Source: Bradyrhizobium betae
GTDB lineage: Bacteria; Pseudomonadota; Alphaproteobacteria; Rhizobiales; Xanthobacteraceae
Assembly (NCBI RefSeq): GCF_008932115.1
Contig: NZ_CP044543.1
Location: 3,044,501 to 3,108,500 of the forward strand
DNA: 64,000 nt
Reading direction: 5' to 3'
Under the pieces are notes generated by a model that had not been told where the DNA came from, ran no database searches, and saw nothing but the letters and a program-made list of their open reading frames with translations. Every line of letters starts with the position of its first letter. Within the stretch, counting starts at the first letter, position 1. This document shows, one piece after another, positions 50,243 to 59,422 of the stretch. The position numbers and the translations under genes were made by a program.

Positions 50243-51604
50243 ATGAGATCGATGCTTGCGGCAACACTGATGTTGACTTCTGCCACAGGCGCGAGCGCCC
50301 AGATGACGACGCCGCAGGTCCCCGGCACCAAGCCCAAGGTGGTCCAGACCGTCCCGATCAAGCCGCCTGCCCTGCAGACGCCGTCGGAGACGGCGGACGG
50401 CATGACGCAGGCGGAACGGCTGTCGCTGAAATCGGACCTCGCCTGGGTCGGCCAGTATAACGGCGCCATCACCGGCGACGTCAGCGCGCGCATGGTCGAG
50501 GCCATCAAGGAATACCAGAAGCTCAAGGGCGGCAAGCCGACCGGCGTGCTCAATCCGCAGGAGCGCGCCGCGCTCGCCGAGACCGCGCGGCGGAAGCAGG
50601 AGGGCGTCGGCTGGAAACTCGTGACGGAAATGACCAGCGGCGCACGGCTCGGCATTCCCTCGAAGCTGGTGCCGCAGCAGGCCACCGACGCCAACGGCTC
50701 GAAATGGACCTCGCCAACCGGAACCGTGCAGGTGCTGCTCAGTCGCCGCAAGGAGGCCAACCCCACCACCGCAAAGCTCGCCGATCTCGAGAAGAAGGAG
50801 CCTGCCGGCCGCAAGGTCGACTACACCGTGGTGAAGCCCGACTTCTTCGTGCTGTCGGGACTGCAGGGCCTGAAGAAATTCTACGTGCGCGGCACCTTCA
50901 AGGGCGACGAAGTCCGCATCATGACGATCCTCTACGACCAGGCGACCGAGAACACGGTCGAGCCGGTCGTGATCGCGATGTCGAGCGCGTTCAACGCATT
51001 CCCGTCTGGGCCGCAAGCCGGGCCACCGCCGCGCAAGAACGTCGAATACGGCACCGGCCTCGTCGTCAGCGACGACGGCGCGATTCTGGCCGACCGCCTC
51101 GTCACCGATAGCTGTCTTGCGATCACCATCGCCGGCTACGGCAGCGCCGACCGTCTGGCCGAGGACAAGGAGCACGATCTCGCGCTGCTGCACATCTACG
51201 GCGCGCGCGGCCTGAAGCCGCTCAGCCTCGCAGGTGGCGGGGCGAAGACGAGCGTCGATGTCGTCGGCATCGCCGATCCGCAGAGCCAGGGCGGTGCGGC
51301 CGGCGTGTCGAGCCTCAAGGGCGCGCTGGCATCGGTCGGTGGCGGCGATTCCGCGCTGTCGCCACCGCCGGCGGTTGGCTTCTCCGGCGGCCCCGCCATC
51401 GACGCCGACGGCAAGTTCGCCGGCGTTGCACTGCTGAAGCCGGCGATGATCGCGGGACCTGCGACATCAGTGCCGGCCTCACAAGCGGCGATGGTCTCGG
51501 CGGAGACGGCGCGTGATTTCCTGAAGGCGAACGGTGTCGCTGCGAACGGCACGTCCACGGACGCGAAAGCCGCCGTCGTTCGCGTCATCTGCGTACGGAA
51601 GTAA
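50243..51604 (+). CDS. Exported trypsin/HtrA-like protein with peptidoglycan-binding domain; catalytic His missing
   Basis: 453 residues. Signal peptide MRSMLAATLMLTSATGASA, then a PG_binding_1 domain (LSLKSDLAWVGQYNGAITGD, MVEAIKEYQKLKGGKPTGVL). The C-terminal 200 residues have an S1C protease-like layout: EYGTGLVVSDDGAILADRLV, DLALLHIYG (catalytic Asp position) and VGFSGGPAIDADGKFAGVAL (catalytic Ser, GxSGGP). Where HtrA has NNHVV, this protein reads ADRLV, so the His is absent. It is likely a periplasmic binding or scaffold protein. The ATG at 50243 is chosen from the signal peptide. Confidence 0.85.
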   Translation: MRSMLAATLMLTSATGASAQMTTPQVPGTKPKVVQTVPIKPPALQTPSETADGMTQAERLSLKSDLAWVGQYNGAITGDVSARMVEAIKEYQKLKGGKPTGVLNPQERAALAETARRKQEGVGWKLVTEMTSGARLGIPSKLVPQQATDANGSKWTSPTGTVQVLLSRRKEANPTTAKLADLEKKEPAGRKVDYTVVKPDFFVLSGLQGLKKFYVRGTFKGDEVRIMTILYDQATENTVEPVVIAMSSAFNAFPSGPQAGPPPRKNVEYGTGLVVSDDGAILADRLVTDSCLAITIAGYGSADRLAEDKEHDLALLHIYGARGLKPLSLAGGGAKTSVDVVGIADPQSQGGAAGVSSLKGALASVGGGDSALSPPPAVGFSGGPAIDADGKFAGVALLKPAMIAGPATSVPASQAAMVSAETARDFLKANGVAANGTSTDAKAAVVRVICVRK

Positions 51605-51605
51605 C

Positions 51606-52118
51606 ATGATGCGTCGTCCAATCTCCCTCTCCATCGCGGTGATAGCCGCGCTGATGGGCTTCGCGGCCCGGGCACAATCGCCGGCGCTGCCGACGCCGAA
51701 AGTGGAGGAGGTGATGGTGAAGGTGGCGCTGCTGACGCTCAACGACGCCAATCTCACCGGCAACTACAATGTCCTCTATGCGAAAATGGCGAGATCGTTT
51801 CGCGAACGCTATTCATCCGACACGCTGAAGCAGGCCTTCAGGACCTTTGCCGGGCATCACATCGACGCCATTGCCGGCATGCCGATCGTTGCGACTGAAG
51901 ACCCGGCGATCAACGACAACAGCGTGCTGTTGCTGCGCGGCCATTTCGACACGACGCCCTCACGGCTGAGTTACGAGTTGGACTACGCCGTGTCGGAGGG
52001 CGAATGGAAGCTGATCACGATCGACGTCAAGGTACGATCGATTCAGACCGAAGCAAGCGCAACCGACCTGATCGCGCGCGCCGCCGCAGACCTCGCCGGC
52101 GGCAACGCTAAAAAATGA
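51606..52118 (+). CDS. Exported hypothetical protein
   Basis: 170 residues. Starts two bases after the protease-like gene, so the two are co-transcribed. Signal peptide MMRRPISLSIAVIAALMGFA with cleavage after AARA. The mature part (ALLTLNDANLTGNYNVLYAK, FRERYSSDTLKQAFRTFA, LLLRGHFDTTPSRLSYELDY, EGEWKLITIDVKV) looks like a small alpha+beta fold of the nuclear-transport-factor-2/DUF4864 kind, but no firm family could be named. Probably periplasmic. Confidence 0.75.
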   Translation: MMRRPISLSIAVIAALMGFAARAQSPALPTPKVEEVMVKVALLTLNDANLTGNYNVLYAKMARSFRERYSSDTLKQAFRTFAGHHIDAIAGMPIVATEDPAINDNSVLLLRGHFDTTPSRLSYELDYAVSEGEWKLITIDVKVRSIQTEASATDLIARAAADLAGGNAKK

Positions 52119-52121
52119 CAC

Positions 52122-53801
52122 TCAGGCGAGCCTGAACCTGATCCCGGCCTTCGCAAGGCCACCGGAAATCCCGACCGGCGTGCCGTCCGCGCGCCAGCAA
52201 GCGGCGCCGGTCGTGGTGCCGTCGTCGTGGAAGGCGATGCCGTTCATTCCGCCGGCGACCGTCGCAACCGGCTGCACCTTGTGGCCGAGCCCCGCGAGCT
52301 TCGCGCGCACGGCCTCCGGCACGGTCTGTTCGACCTCGAGCGCATTGCCCTCGGTCCAGACCCGCGGGGCCTCGACCGCCTCCTGCAGACTCATGCCGTG
52401 GTCGATCAGATTGACCAGCGCCTGCATCGCGCTCGGGAAGATGCGTTTGCCGCCGGGCAGGCCGAGCGCATAGCGCAGCTTGCCGTCGCGTACCGCCATC
52501 ATCGGCGACATCGAGGTCGTCACGCGCTTGCCCGGCGCCAGCGACAGTGCGTGGCCGGGACGCGGATCGAACAGGTTCATGTAGTTGTTGGCGATGGCGC
52601 CCAGCCCCGGGATCATGATCTTGGCGCCGAACAGATTGTTGATGGTCTGCGTGGTCGCCACCACGTTGCCGAAGCTGTCCGCCGCCGTCATGTGGGTGGT
52701 GTGCGCGCCTTCGAGCGGTGACACGCCGGCCCCCCAGGCCTGCGCCCGCGCCGGATCGATGGCGCGGCGGCGCTCCTCGGCATAGGCCTTCGAGGTCAGC
52801 CGCTCGACGGGCACGCCGACATAGTCCGGGTCGCCGCTGGCCGCGGCACGATCGGCGAAGGCGATCTTCAGGACCTCGGCGAGGTAGTGGATCGTCTCCG
52901 GTGTGCCGAAGCCGAGGCCGCCGATGTCATAGCCCTCCAGGATATTCAGCATTTGCGCGATGTGCACGCCGGAGGCTGCGGGCGGCGGCGGGCCGAGAAT
53001 AGTCCAGCCACGATAGTCGGCGCGGATCGGCTGCCGTTCGACGGTCTTGTAGTTGGTGAGATCGTTGCGGCGGATGAAGCCGCCGGTCTTCTCCATGTAG
53101 TCGGCGAGGATGTCGCCGAGCGGCCCCTCGTAGAGCGCGGCCTCACCGTGATCGGCAATATAACGCAGCGTCTCGGCATATTCGGCCTGCACGACGCGCT
53201 CGCCGACCTTGAGCGGCGCGCCGTTCGGCAGGTAGATCGCCGAAATCGGCTTGTCCTTGCGCATCTCGGCGGCGCTCTCGCTGATGCATTCGTGCAAATA
53301 AGGTGTTGCCGCATAGCCGCGCGCGGCGTGCTTGATCGCGGGCTGCAGGACGTCGGCGAGACTCATGGTGCCGAACCTGCGCAGCGTCTCGCACCAGGCC
53401 TTCAGCGAGCCCGGCGTGGCGACGGCCTTCGGGCCGTTGAGATTTTCGTCGCCGACGGTGTCGAACACGTCATGCGCCGAGCCCGGCCTGGACGTGTAGG
53501 TGGTGTCGCGCACCGCCGCGGGCGCGGTGCTCTGGCCGTCGATGAAGCGATGGCTGCCGTCGGCGAGCCGGATATGCGCCATGCCGCCGCCGATGATGCC
53601 GACCATCATCGGCTCGACCACGGTCAGCGTGAACAGGGTGGCGATCGCGGCGTCGATGGCATTGCCGCCGGCCGCCAGCATCTCGGCGCCGGCGCTGGAG
53701 GCCAGCGGGTGATTGCTGACCACCATGCCACGGCTCGAGACCGCCGGCATCTTCTGGCAGTCAAAGGTCGTTGCCGTCCGGTCGCGCCAGTTTCCGCTCA
53801 T
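52122..53801 (-). CDS. ggt: Gamma-glutamyltransferase
   Basis: 559 residues, Ntn-hydrolase. The precursor is expected to cut itself before the first Thr of AHTTHMTAADSFGNVVATTQ, which becomes the nucleophile. Other landmarks: ASSAGAEMLAAGGNAIDAAI, ATPGSLKAWCETLRRFG, GGFIRRNDLTNY and KRVTTSMSPMMAVRDGK. It transfers or hydrolyses gamma-glutamyl groups, e.g. of glutathione. No signal peptide is visible, unlike E. coli Ggt, so location is uncertain. The ATG at 53801 has GAGGG about 9 nt upstream. Tail to tail with the hypothetical gene, 3 bp apart. Confidence 0.93.
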   Translation of the reverse strand: MSGNWRDRTATTFDCQKMPAVSSRGMVVSNHPLASSAGAEMLAAGGNAIDAAIATLFTLTVVEPMMVGIIGGGMAHIRLADGSHRFIDGQSTAPAAVRDTTYTSRPGSAHDVFDTVGDENLNGPKAVATPGSLKAWCETLRRFGTMSLADVLQPAIKHAARGYAATPYLHECISESAAEMRKDKPISAIYLPNGAPLKVGERVVQAEYAETLRYIADHGEAALYEGPLGDILADYMEKTGGFIRRNDLTNYKTVERQPIRADYRGWTILGPPPPAASGVHIAQMLNILEGYDIGGLGFGTPETIHYLAEVLKIAFADRAAASGDPDYVGVPVERLTSKAYAEERRRAIDPARAQAWGAGVSPLEGAHTTHMTAADSFGNVVATTQTINNLFGAKIMIPGLGAIANNYMNLFDPRPGHALSLAPGKRVTTSMSPMMAVRDGKLRYALGLPGGKRIFPSAMQALVNLIDHGMSLQEAVEAPRVWTEGNALEVEQTVPEAVRAKLAGLGHKVQPVATVAGGMNGIAFHDDGTTTGAACWRADGTPVGISGGLAKAGIRFRLA

Positions 53802-54043
53802 GCCGCTCGTCCCTCTCATTCACGGCGGCGAGCACACCACACGCACGATTACGGGTCCAGTAATGGTACGGATTAGCTGGCATTCCCGATTCTGCCATCA
53901 TTGTTGGCGTTGATTCGGACATCCGCGGTCCCCTTTGGATCGGGCAGGGCACGTCCTGAGCGAGAAGAGCTCAGCATCGAGAAGCGATGCACGTTCGCGT
54001 GGCGTTTCCCCAGACCCCGGCACTCCAAAGGATTCATCTTCCA

Positions 54044-54781
54044 ATGCACACGATCGTACTCGCCACCCAAAAGGGCGGCAGCGGCAAGAGCACCCTCGCC
54101 ATCGGCCTCGCGCTGGCAGCCAGGCAGGCCGGCTTCACCGTCCGCCTGATCGAGACCGACCCGCAGGGCACCCTGTCCAACTGGCTGCGCCGCCGCAACA
54201 ATGACGACGTCGTCGTCGAGCCGATCTATCAGGCCGCCGATATCGAGCCGCGCCTGAAGATGCTGGCTGACAGCAGCCTGCAGATTGCGATCGTCGACAC
54301 CGCGGCCGGCCTGTCCGCCGCCACCACCGCCGCGATCCGCTACTCCGACCTCTGCCTGATCCCGGCCCGCCCGAGCGTCGCCGACATCGAGGCGACGGTC
54401 TCCACCCTCAGCGTCGCGCGCGCCTGGAAGCGTCCCTACAGTTTCGTGCTGAACCAGACGCCGATCCGCGGCCAGCGCATCGACAACGCCGCCAACACGC
54501 TCGCCGAGGAAGCCGCGCTCGATCTCGCCGACGTGCTCGCGCGCCCGCTGATCGTGATGCGCAACGACCACCAGGACTCGCTCGCCAGCGGCCTCGCCGT
54601 CAGCGAATTCGCACCGAACGGCAAGTCGGCGGACGAGATCCGCGGCCTCTGGCGCTGGGTCGAGACCCGGCTCGAGCTCGGAGCCACCACCAATGTGCTG
54701 ATCGACCAGGTCATCTCGGCCGCGGACGGCATGCTGCACGTCGCCGCCGAGCTTGCGGCGGACGAAACCCTGGCGTCCTGA
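54044..54781 (+). CDS. Orphan ParA-family ATPase
   Basis: 245 residues. Deviant Walker A motif LATQKGGSGKSTLAIGLALA with the signature first Lys, then LIETDPQGTLSNWLRRRN and IAIVDTAAGLSAATTAAIRY (switch and Walker B). ParA/MinD ATPases position plasmids, chromosomes or protein complexes. No parB or parS is adjacent, so it is an orphan; the partner is unknown. The ATG at 54044 has AAAGGA 11 nt upstream. Two hairpins follow the gene. Confidence 0.88.
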   Translation: MHTIVLATQKGGSGKSTLAIGLALAARQAGFTVRLIETDPQGTLSNWLRRRNNDDVVVEPIYQAADIEPRLKMLADSSLQIAIVDTAAGLSAATTAAIRYSDLCLIPARPSVADIEATVSTLSVARAWKRPYSFVLNQTPIRGQRIDNAANTLAEEAALDLADVLARPLIVMRNDHQDSLASGLAVSEFAPNGKSADEIRGLWRWVETRLELGATTNVLIDQVISAADGMLHVAAELAADETLAS

Positions 54782-54807
54782 GCGGGGCAATCGCTCAGGC
54801 GGCAGTC

Positions 54808-54887
54808 GGCCCTTCACCATCCGGAAGGGCCCCAGCGACGAAGCAATCCGGCCACCAGCCCGGCCGGATTGCTTCGCTTCGCGTTTT
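54808..54887 (+). terminator. Two consecutive hairpins after the parA-like gene
   Basis: First hairpin GGCCCTTC (54808-54815) with GAAGGGCC (54824-54831). Second, a perfect 15-bp stem from CGAAGCAATCCGGCC (54839-54853) and GGCCGGATTGCTTCG (54862-54876), followed after six bases by TTTTT (54883-54887). The second is a good intrinsic terminator for the parA-like gene. Confidence 0.8.
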
Positions 54888-55028
54888 TGGCGATGGCGGG
54901 ATGCCGTCGCACAGAAATGTCGAAAACAACCCCATGCACAGTAGAACGCATCGTGGCCGAGTCATCTCGGTAACGGCGCGCAGGCGTCTGACTTGTCGGG
55001 CGGAATGGAGCTGCGCTCCATCCGGGCT

Positions 55029-56059
55029 TCTGTAACGGGCCCTGGTTAGTCAATCCCTTTTTGCGTCGTCCACTCGCCGGGAACCTGCTTCTGTACGGGA
55101 TCGGCGCGGTGGCCGTCGCCTGATGGGGTTCTAGAGAGGAGCAGGTCGGCCAATCTACGGAAGCGTGATCGCATCGACGGATGCGTCGACAACCCGGATG
55201 ACGGCCTGGCCTGATCCATCGTCCCGGCGAAGGGACTTCGCTTCGGGGAGGCTGGTGTGATGCCCGCCCGAATCTGTGTGCTCTTGCTTTAAGCCATGGC
55301 AGTCGTCCTGCGCAGTAGCACTGCATGAACCGCCAGCGTCGCAGTAGCGATCGTCTCGAGGGCCGGATGGCCGGCCACCAGCTCACGGATGCGTGCCGCA
55401 AAACTGCGCTTCGCCGTTTTGCCAACCTTCAATCCGAAGCCGCGCAGGATCCCGCGCAGGCTGTTCTCGATGTCCTGAAGCTTGGCCTGGATCAGCTTGC
55501 GCGCCGTCAGCATCGCACGGGTCTCCTGGGCACTCATCGACTTGCAATGCACCGGCCGGAACCAGCCGAGCCGCATCAATTGCGCGATGTTGCGGGCGTC
55601 GTTACGGTCCGACTTCACCGGCATCGCCTTGAAGGCATCGCTCACGTGCCGCGTTTCCAGGAGCTCGACCGCGAGGCCCTCGTGCTTCATGGCTGTATAA
55701 AGCCACTGAGACAGCGGTCCGGCCTCCAGCCCGATCCTGGCGAGTTCGAACCCGAGCGAGCGGAACCAGCCAATCAGCGCCACAGGCTCGCTGGCAACCT
55801 TGACCTCCCGAACGATCTTTCCGCTCGCGTCGACAACGCACACGCTGGAGCATTCCAATGACACGTCGATTCCGGCATAGTAGTCCATGGTCGTTCCTCC
55901 TTGATGCTTGGAGCGAAGCTTAGGCCTCGACTCCGCTACACCATCAATGTGAGGGACGACCGCAAACCTTCCAGTCAAGCCGCGCGACGCGCGCAATCAA
56001 AATAGCGCCGTAGCTAGCGCGGCTTGACTGGAAGGCCTCCGGGGCCCGTTACCCCATCT
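55029..56059 (-). mobile_element. IS110-family element, second copy with internal deletion
   Basis: Same ends as the copy at 36460-37916: inverted repeats GTAACGGGCCC (55032-55042) and GGGCCCGTTAC (56042-56052), CT cores at 55027-55028 and 56058-56059. Exactly 426 bp of the intact copy (36742-37167) is missing, at 55309/55310; otherwise only three single-base differences were noticed. The left flank GCTGCGCTCCATCCGGGCT is the same REP-like half site. The element ends 11 bp before the mutM stop codon. About 1031 bp. Confidence 0.88.
55289..55888 (-). pseudogene. IS110 transposase with in-frame internal deletion
   Basis: 199 codons. Keeps the RuvC-like N-terminal domain with all DEDD residues, but residues of the Transposase_20 domain, including its catalytic Ser region, are gone; the frame is preserved and only the last six residues (RTTAMA) of the normal C-terminus remain. 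It cannot be active alone. Whether the protein is made, and could interfere with or be complemented by the intact copy, is unknown. Confidence 0.88.
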
Positions 56060-56070
56060 ACGGCGCTACA

Positions 56071-56952
56071 TCACTTCTGACATTTCGGACACCAGAAGGT
56101 CGACCGGCCGTTCTGCGTGAACCGCTTCACCGTGCCGCCGCAGCCGGGCGTCTTGCAGGTCTCGCCTTCGCGATCGTAGACCTTGAAGGAGTGCTGGAAA
56201 TAGCCGAGCTCGCCGGAGGTCTGGCGATGATCGCGCAGTGACGATCCGCCCGCCTTGATGGCGTCGTTCAGCACGGTGTGGATCGCACTCACCAATCGCT
56301 TGGCGTGATCGGTCGGCTCGCCCTTTTTTGTCGACAGCGTCGCGGCGATCCGGCGCGGCGACAGGTGGGAGCGGTGCAGCGCTTCGCAGACATAGATGTT
56401 GCCGAGCCCTGCCACCACGCGCTGGTCGAGCAGTGCGGCCTTCAGGCTCGCGGTCTTGTCCTGACAGGACCGCGCCAGCATCGCCGCATCGAACGCGTTG
56501 CCGAGCGGCTCGGGGCCGAGGTCGCGCAGCAGAGGCTCGTCATCGAGCGCGTTGCGCGCGATCACTTTCATGTAACCGAAGCGGCGCGGGTCGTTGAAGA
56601 CGATGTCGGCGCCGGAGGACATCCGAAACAACACGTGGTCGTGCGCGGAGTCCTTGCCTTTCGGATAGTGAAACTCGCCAGGCGACGCGTCGTTGTCCGG
56701 CTTGATGACGCGGAACGAGCCCGACATGCCCAGATGCATCAGCAGCACGTCGCCGGAGGCGAGATCAGCCATGAGATATTTTGCACGGCGTCCCAGCCCC
56801 GTGACGACCTGTCCCTGGAGCCGGGCCACGAAATCCGGCTGGAACGGAAAGCGCAAATCGGGCCTGCGGGCCTCCGCGACGAGGATTTTCGCACCCTCCA
56901 TGACCGGCTGCAGGCCGCGGCGGACGGTCTCGACTTCGGGCAATTCGGGCAT
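56071..56952 (-). CDS. mutM: Formamidopyrimidine-DNA glycosylase MutM
   Basis: 293 residues. The mature N-terminus [13 protein letters not shown] gives the catalytic Pro and Glu; Lys of the H2TH region and [19 protein letters not shown] follow; the C-terminal zinc finger has Cys in [15 protein letters not shown] and FWCPKCQK. It removes 8-oxoguanine and ring-opened purines. Divergent from ubiE. An IS copy lies immediately behind the gene but does not disrupt it. Confidence 0.97.
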   Translation of the reverse strand: MPELPEVETVRRGLQPVMEGAKILVAEARRPDLRFPFQPDFVARLQGQVVTGLGRRAKYLMADLASGDVLLMHLGMSGSFRVIKPDNDASPGEFHYPKGKDSAHDHVLFRMSSGADIVFNDPRRFGYMKVIARNALDDEPLLRDLGPEPLGNAFDAAMLARSCQDKTASLKAALLDQRVVAGLGNIYVCEALHRSHLSPRRIAATLSTKKGEPTDHAKRLVSAIHTVLNDAIKAGGSSLRDHRQTSGELGYFQHSFKVYDREGETCKTPGCGGTVKRFTQNGRSTFWCPKCQK

Positions 56953-57033
56953 GGTCAGGCATTCACCTTATGAGGGCGGTGTGATAGCGCCATTGCGGCG
57001 GGCGCGCTATGGTTCGCCCAGTGGAGTAGAGTA

Positions 57034-57795
57034 ATGGATCGGCCGGGCGAAACCACGCATTTTGGCTTCAAGGACGTTCCCCTGGGGGACAAGCAGACGC
57101 TGGTGAACGATGTGTTTCACAGCGTGGCGTCGCGCTATGATTTGATGAACGATCTGATGTCCGGCGGACTGCACCGGGTCTGGAAGGACATCATGATCAA
57201 CGCGCTCAACCCGCCGAGGTCCGACCGGCCGTTCGCGCTGCTCGACGTCGCAGGCGGCACCGGCGACATCTCGTTCCGGGCCGCCGAGGCGGCGGGGCCG
57301 GGCTTTCACGCCACCGTCTGCGACATCAATTCCGGGATGCTGGAGGTCGGCCGCGAGCGCGCCGCCAAGCGGCATCTCGAGACCCAAGTCGATTTCGTCG
57401 AGGGCAATGCCGAAGCGCTCGCCTTCGCGGACCGCAGCTTCGACGCATATACGATCGCTTTCGGCATTCGCAACGTGCCGCGGATCGATCTGGCGCTGAG
57501 CGAGGCCTACCGTGTGCTCAAGCCCGGCAGCCGCTTCCTGTGCCTGGAATTCTCCACCGTCGAGATGCCCGGCCTCGATCGACTTTACGACCTGTTCTCG
57601 TTCAAGGTGATCCCGCCGCTCGGCCGCATGGTCACGGGCGACGCCGAGTCCTACCAGTATTTGGTGGAATCGATCCGCAAGTTCCCGAAGCCCAACGCCT
57701 TTGCCGACATGATCCGCGATGCGGGCTTTTCCCGCGTCAACTGGCAGACATTGTCGGGCGGCATCGTCGCACTGCATTCGGGCTGGCGTTTGTGA
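57034..57795 (+). CDS. ubiE: Ubiquinone biosynthesis C-methyltransferase UbiE
   Basis: 253 residues. SAM-binding [20 protein letters not shown]; family signatures [20 protein letters not shown] and [20 protein letters not shown]. It methylates the benzoquinol ring in ubiquinone synthesis. Its stop overlaps the GTG start of ubiB, a widespread pair. Confidence 0.97.
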   Translation: MDRPGETTHFGFKDVPLGDKQTLVNDVFHSVASRYDLMNDLMSGGLHRVWKDIMINALNPPRSDRPFALLDVAGGTGDISFRAAEAAGPGFHATVCDINSGMLEVGRERAAKRHLETQVDFVEGNAEALAFADRSFDAYTIAFGIRNVPRIDLALSEAYRVLKPGSRFLCLEFSTVEMPGLDRLYDLFSFKVIPPLGRMVTGDAESYQYLVESIRKFPKPNAFADMIRDAGFSRVNWQTLSGGIVALHSGWRL

Positions 57796-59366
57796 TCTCT
57801 GCCATCACCCACATTTCGCGCCTGATCCGCGCCGCATTCGTGTTTGCGCGCGAAGGCGTGTTCGGCTCGGTCGATCCGAGCCTGGTGCCGCCGCCCGGGC
57901 AGCTCGCGCTAAAGCTTGCGCGCATCGTCGAGCGGCGTGGCCCTAAAGACGGGCCACGGATGTCGCGCGCGCTGACGCGGATGGGCCCGGCCTATCTCAA
58001 GCTCGGGCAGTTCCTCGCCACGCGCCCCGACGTCGTCGGCGTCATCATGGCGCGCGACCTTGAGAGCCTGCAGGATCGCCTGCCGCCGTTTTCGCAGACC
58101 GAGGCGGAAGCCGTGATCGCGACCTCGCTGGAGCGTCCGGTGGCGGATGTGTTCGCGAACCTCGGCCCGCCGGTCGCGGCCGCCTCGATCGCACAGGTGC
58201 ATCGCGGCGAAGTGGTGCGCGACGGCGTCCGCAAGGCGGTTGCGGTCAAGGTGCTGCGTCCGAACGTGGCCGCGCGCTTCCGCCGCGACCTCTCCGATTT
58301 CTTCTTCGTCGCGCACAAGGCCGAGGCTTACTCGTCCGAGGCGCGGCGGCTGCGCCTGATCGAAGTGATCAACACCATGTCGCGCTCGGTCGCGATGGAG
58401 ATGGACCTGCGGCTCGAAGCCGCCGCGCTGTCGGAGATGGCCGAGAACACGCGGGACGATCCCGATTTCCGGGTGCCGACCGTCGACTGGGACCGCACCA
58501 CGCACAACGTGCTGACGATGGAGTGGATCGATGGCATCGCGCTGAACGATCACAAGCGCCTCGCGGAGTCGCAGGTCGATCTGCCCGATCTCGGCCGCAA
58601 GGTGATCCAGAGCTTTCTGCGGCACGCGCTGCGCGACGGCTTTTTCCACGCTGACATGCATCCGGGCAATCTGTTCCTCGATGACGCCGGCCGCCTGGTC
58701 GCGGTCGATTTCGGCATCATGGGCCGGCTCGGCATGAAGGAGCGGCGTTTCCTCGCCGAGATCCTGCTCGGCTTCATCACCCGTGACTATCGCCGCGTCG
58801 CCGAGGTGCATTTCGAGGCGGGCTACGTGCCCGCGCATCACTCCGTCGAGAATTTCGCGCAGGCCATCCGCGCCATCGGCGAACCCATTCACAACCGCAC
58901 CGCCGAGGAGATCTCGATGGCGCGGCTGCTGACGCTGCTGCTCGAGGTCACCGGCCTGTTCGACATGACGACGCGGCCCGAACTGATCCTGCTGCAGAAG
59001 ACCATGGTGGTGGTCGAGGGCGTGGCGCGCGGCTTCGATCCCAGGCTCGACATCTGGAAGGTCGCCGATCCCGTGGTGCGCGAATGGATCGAGCGCAATC
59101 TCGGACCGATCGGCCGGGTGCAGGGCGCGCTTGCCGGGGGCGGCGACCTCGCCCGCGTGCTGATGCGCCTGCCCGACATCGCGCAGCGTTCGGTCGCAGT
59201 GCTCGAACAGCTTGAAGCCATGACCCGTGACGGCATCCGGCTGTCGCCGGAGAGCATCGCCGCGATGGGCCGCAGCGAGGGCCGCAAGAACCGCTGGCGC
59301 ACCGTCGCGCTCTGGATCATCGCCGCGACCTTCATCGGAATCCTGATCGCAGTCCGGAATCTGTGA
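57792..59366 (+). CDS. ubiB: Ubiquinone biosynthesis kinase-like protein UbiB
   Basis: 524 residues, GTG start at 57792 overlapping the ubiE stop (GTGA). Atypical protein kinase-like (ABC1/ADCK) fold: the KxGQ motif is [18 protein letters not shown], the Ala-rich nucleotide loop is [15 protein letters not shown], the Lys is in AVKVLRPNV, catalytic Asp regions in [15 protein letters not shown] and [12 protein letters not shown]. Two membrane segments may be at the C-terminus ([18 protein letters not shown] is clear). Supports ubiquinone synthesis at the inner membrane. Confidence 0.96.
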   Translation: MISAITHISRLIRAAFVFAREGVFGSVDPSLVPPPGQLALKLARIVERRGPKDGPRMSRALTRMGPAYLKLGQFLATRPDVVGVIMARDLESLQDRLPPFSQTEAEAVIATSLERPVADVFANLGPPVAAASIAQVHRGEVVRDGVRKAVAVKVLRPNVAARFRRDLSDFFFVAHKAEAYSSEARRLRLIEVINTMSRSVAMEMDLRLEAAALSEMAENTRDDPDFRVPTVDWDRTTHNVLTMEWIDGIALNDHKRLAESQVDLPDLGRKVIQSFLRHALRDGFFHADMHPGNLFLDDAGRLVAVDFGIMGRLGMKERRFLAEILLGFITRDYRRVAEVHFEAGYVPAHHSVENFAQAIRAIGEPIHNRTAEEISMARLLTLLLEVTGLFDMTTRPELILLQKTMVVVEGVARGFDPRLDIWKVADPVVREWIERNLGPIGRVQGALAGGGDLARVLMRLPDIAQRSVAVLEQLEAMTRDGIRLSPESIAAMGRSEGRKNRWRTVALWIIAATFIGILIAVRNL

Positions 59367-59403
59367 TTGCACTGCAATCATATGATTGATAGCATCGCTA
59401 TCA
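59366..59403. promoter_or_regulatory. Three adjacent palindromes upstream of coaBC (candidate RHH operator)
   Basis: ATTGCA-C-TGCAAT (59366-59378), AATCATATGATT (59376-59387) and TGATAGC-ATC-GCTATCA (59387-59403) follow one another without gaps, 19 bp before the coaBC start and right at the ubiB stop. Each is perfect. Ribbon-helix-helix proteins bind such short inverted repeats, and coaBC starts with such a domain. Confidence 0.6.
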
Positions 59404-59422
59404 TCCGTGCTGGAGGGACGTC

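Noticed and set aside
49348..50814. N-terminally extended (488-codon) version of the MoeB-like protein
   Set aside because: The extension would lie antisense over the divergent exported protein's signal peptide and has no homology-like motif; the family N-terminus begins at the TTG at 50151.
54880..55030. A parB gene or parS site next to the ParA-like gene
   Set aside because: The space up to the IS is filled by two hairpins and a REP-like half site; no reading frame or 16-bp parS-like palindrome was found.
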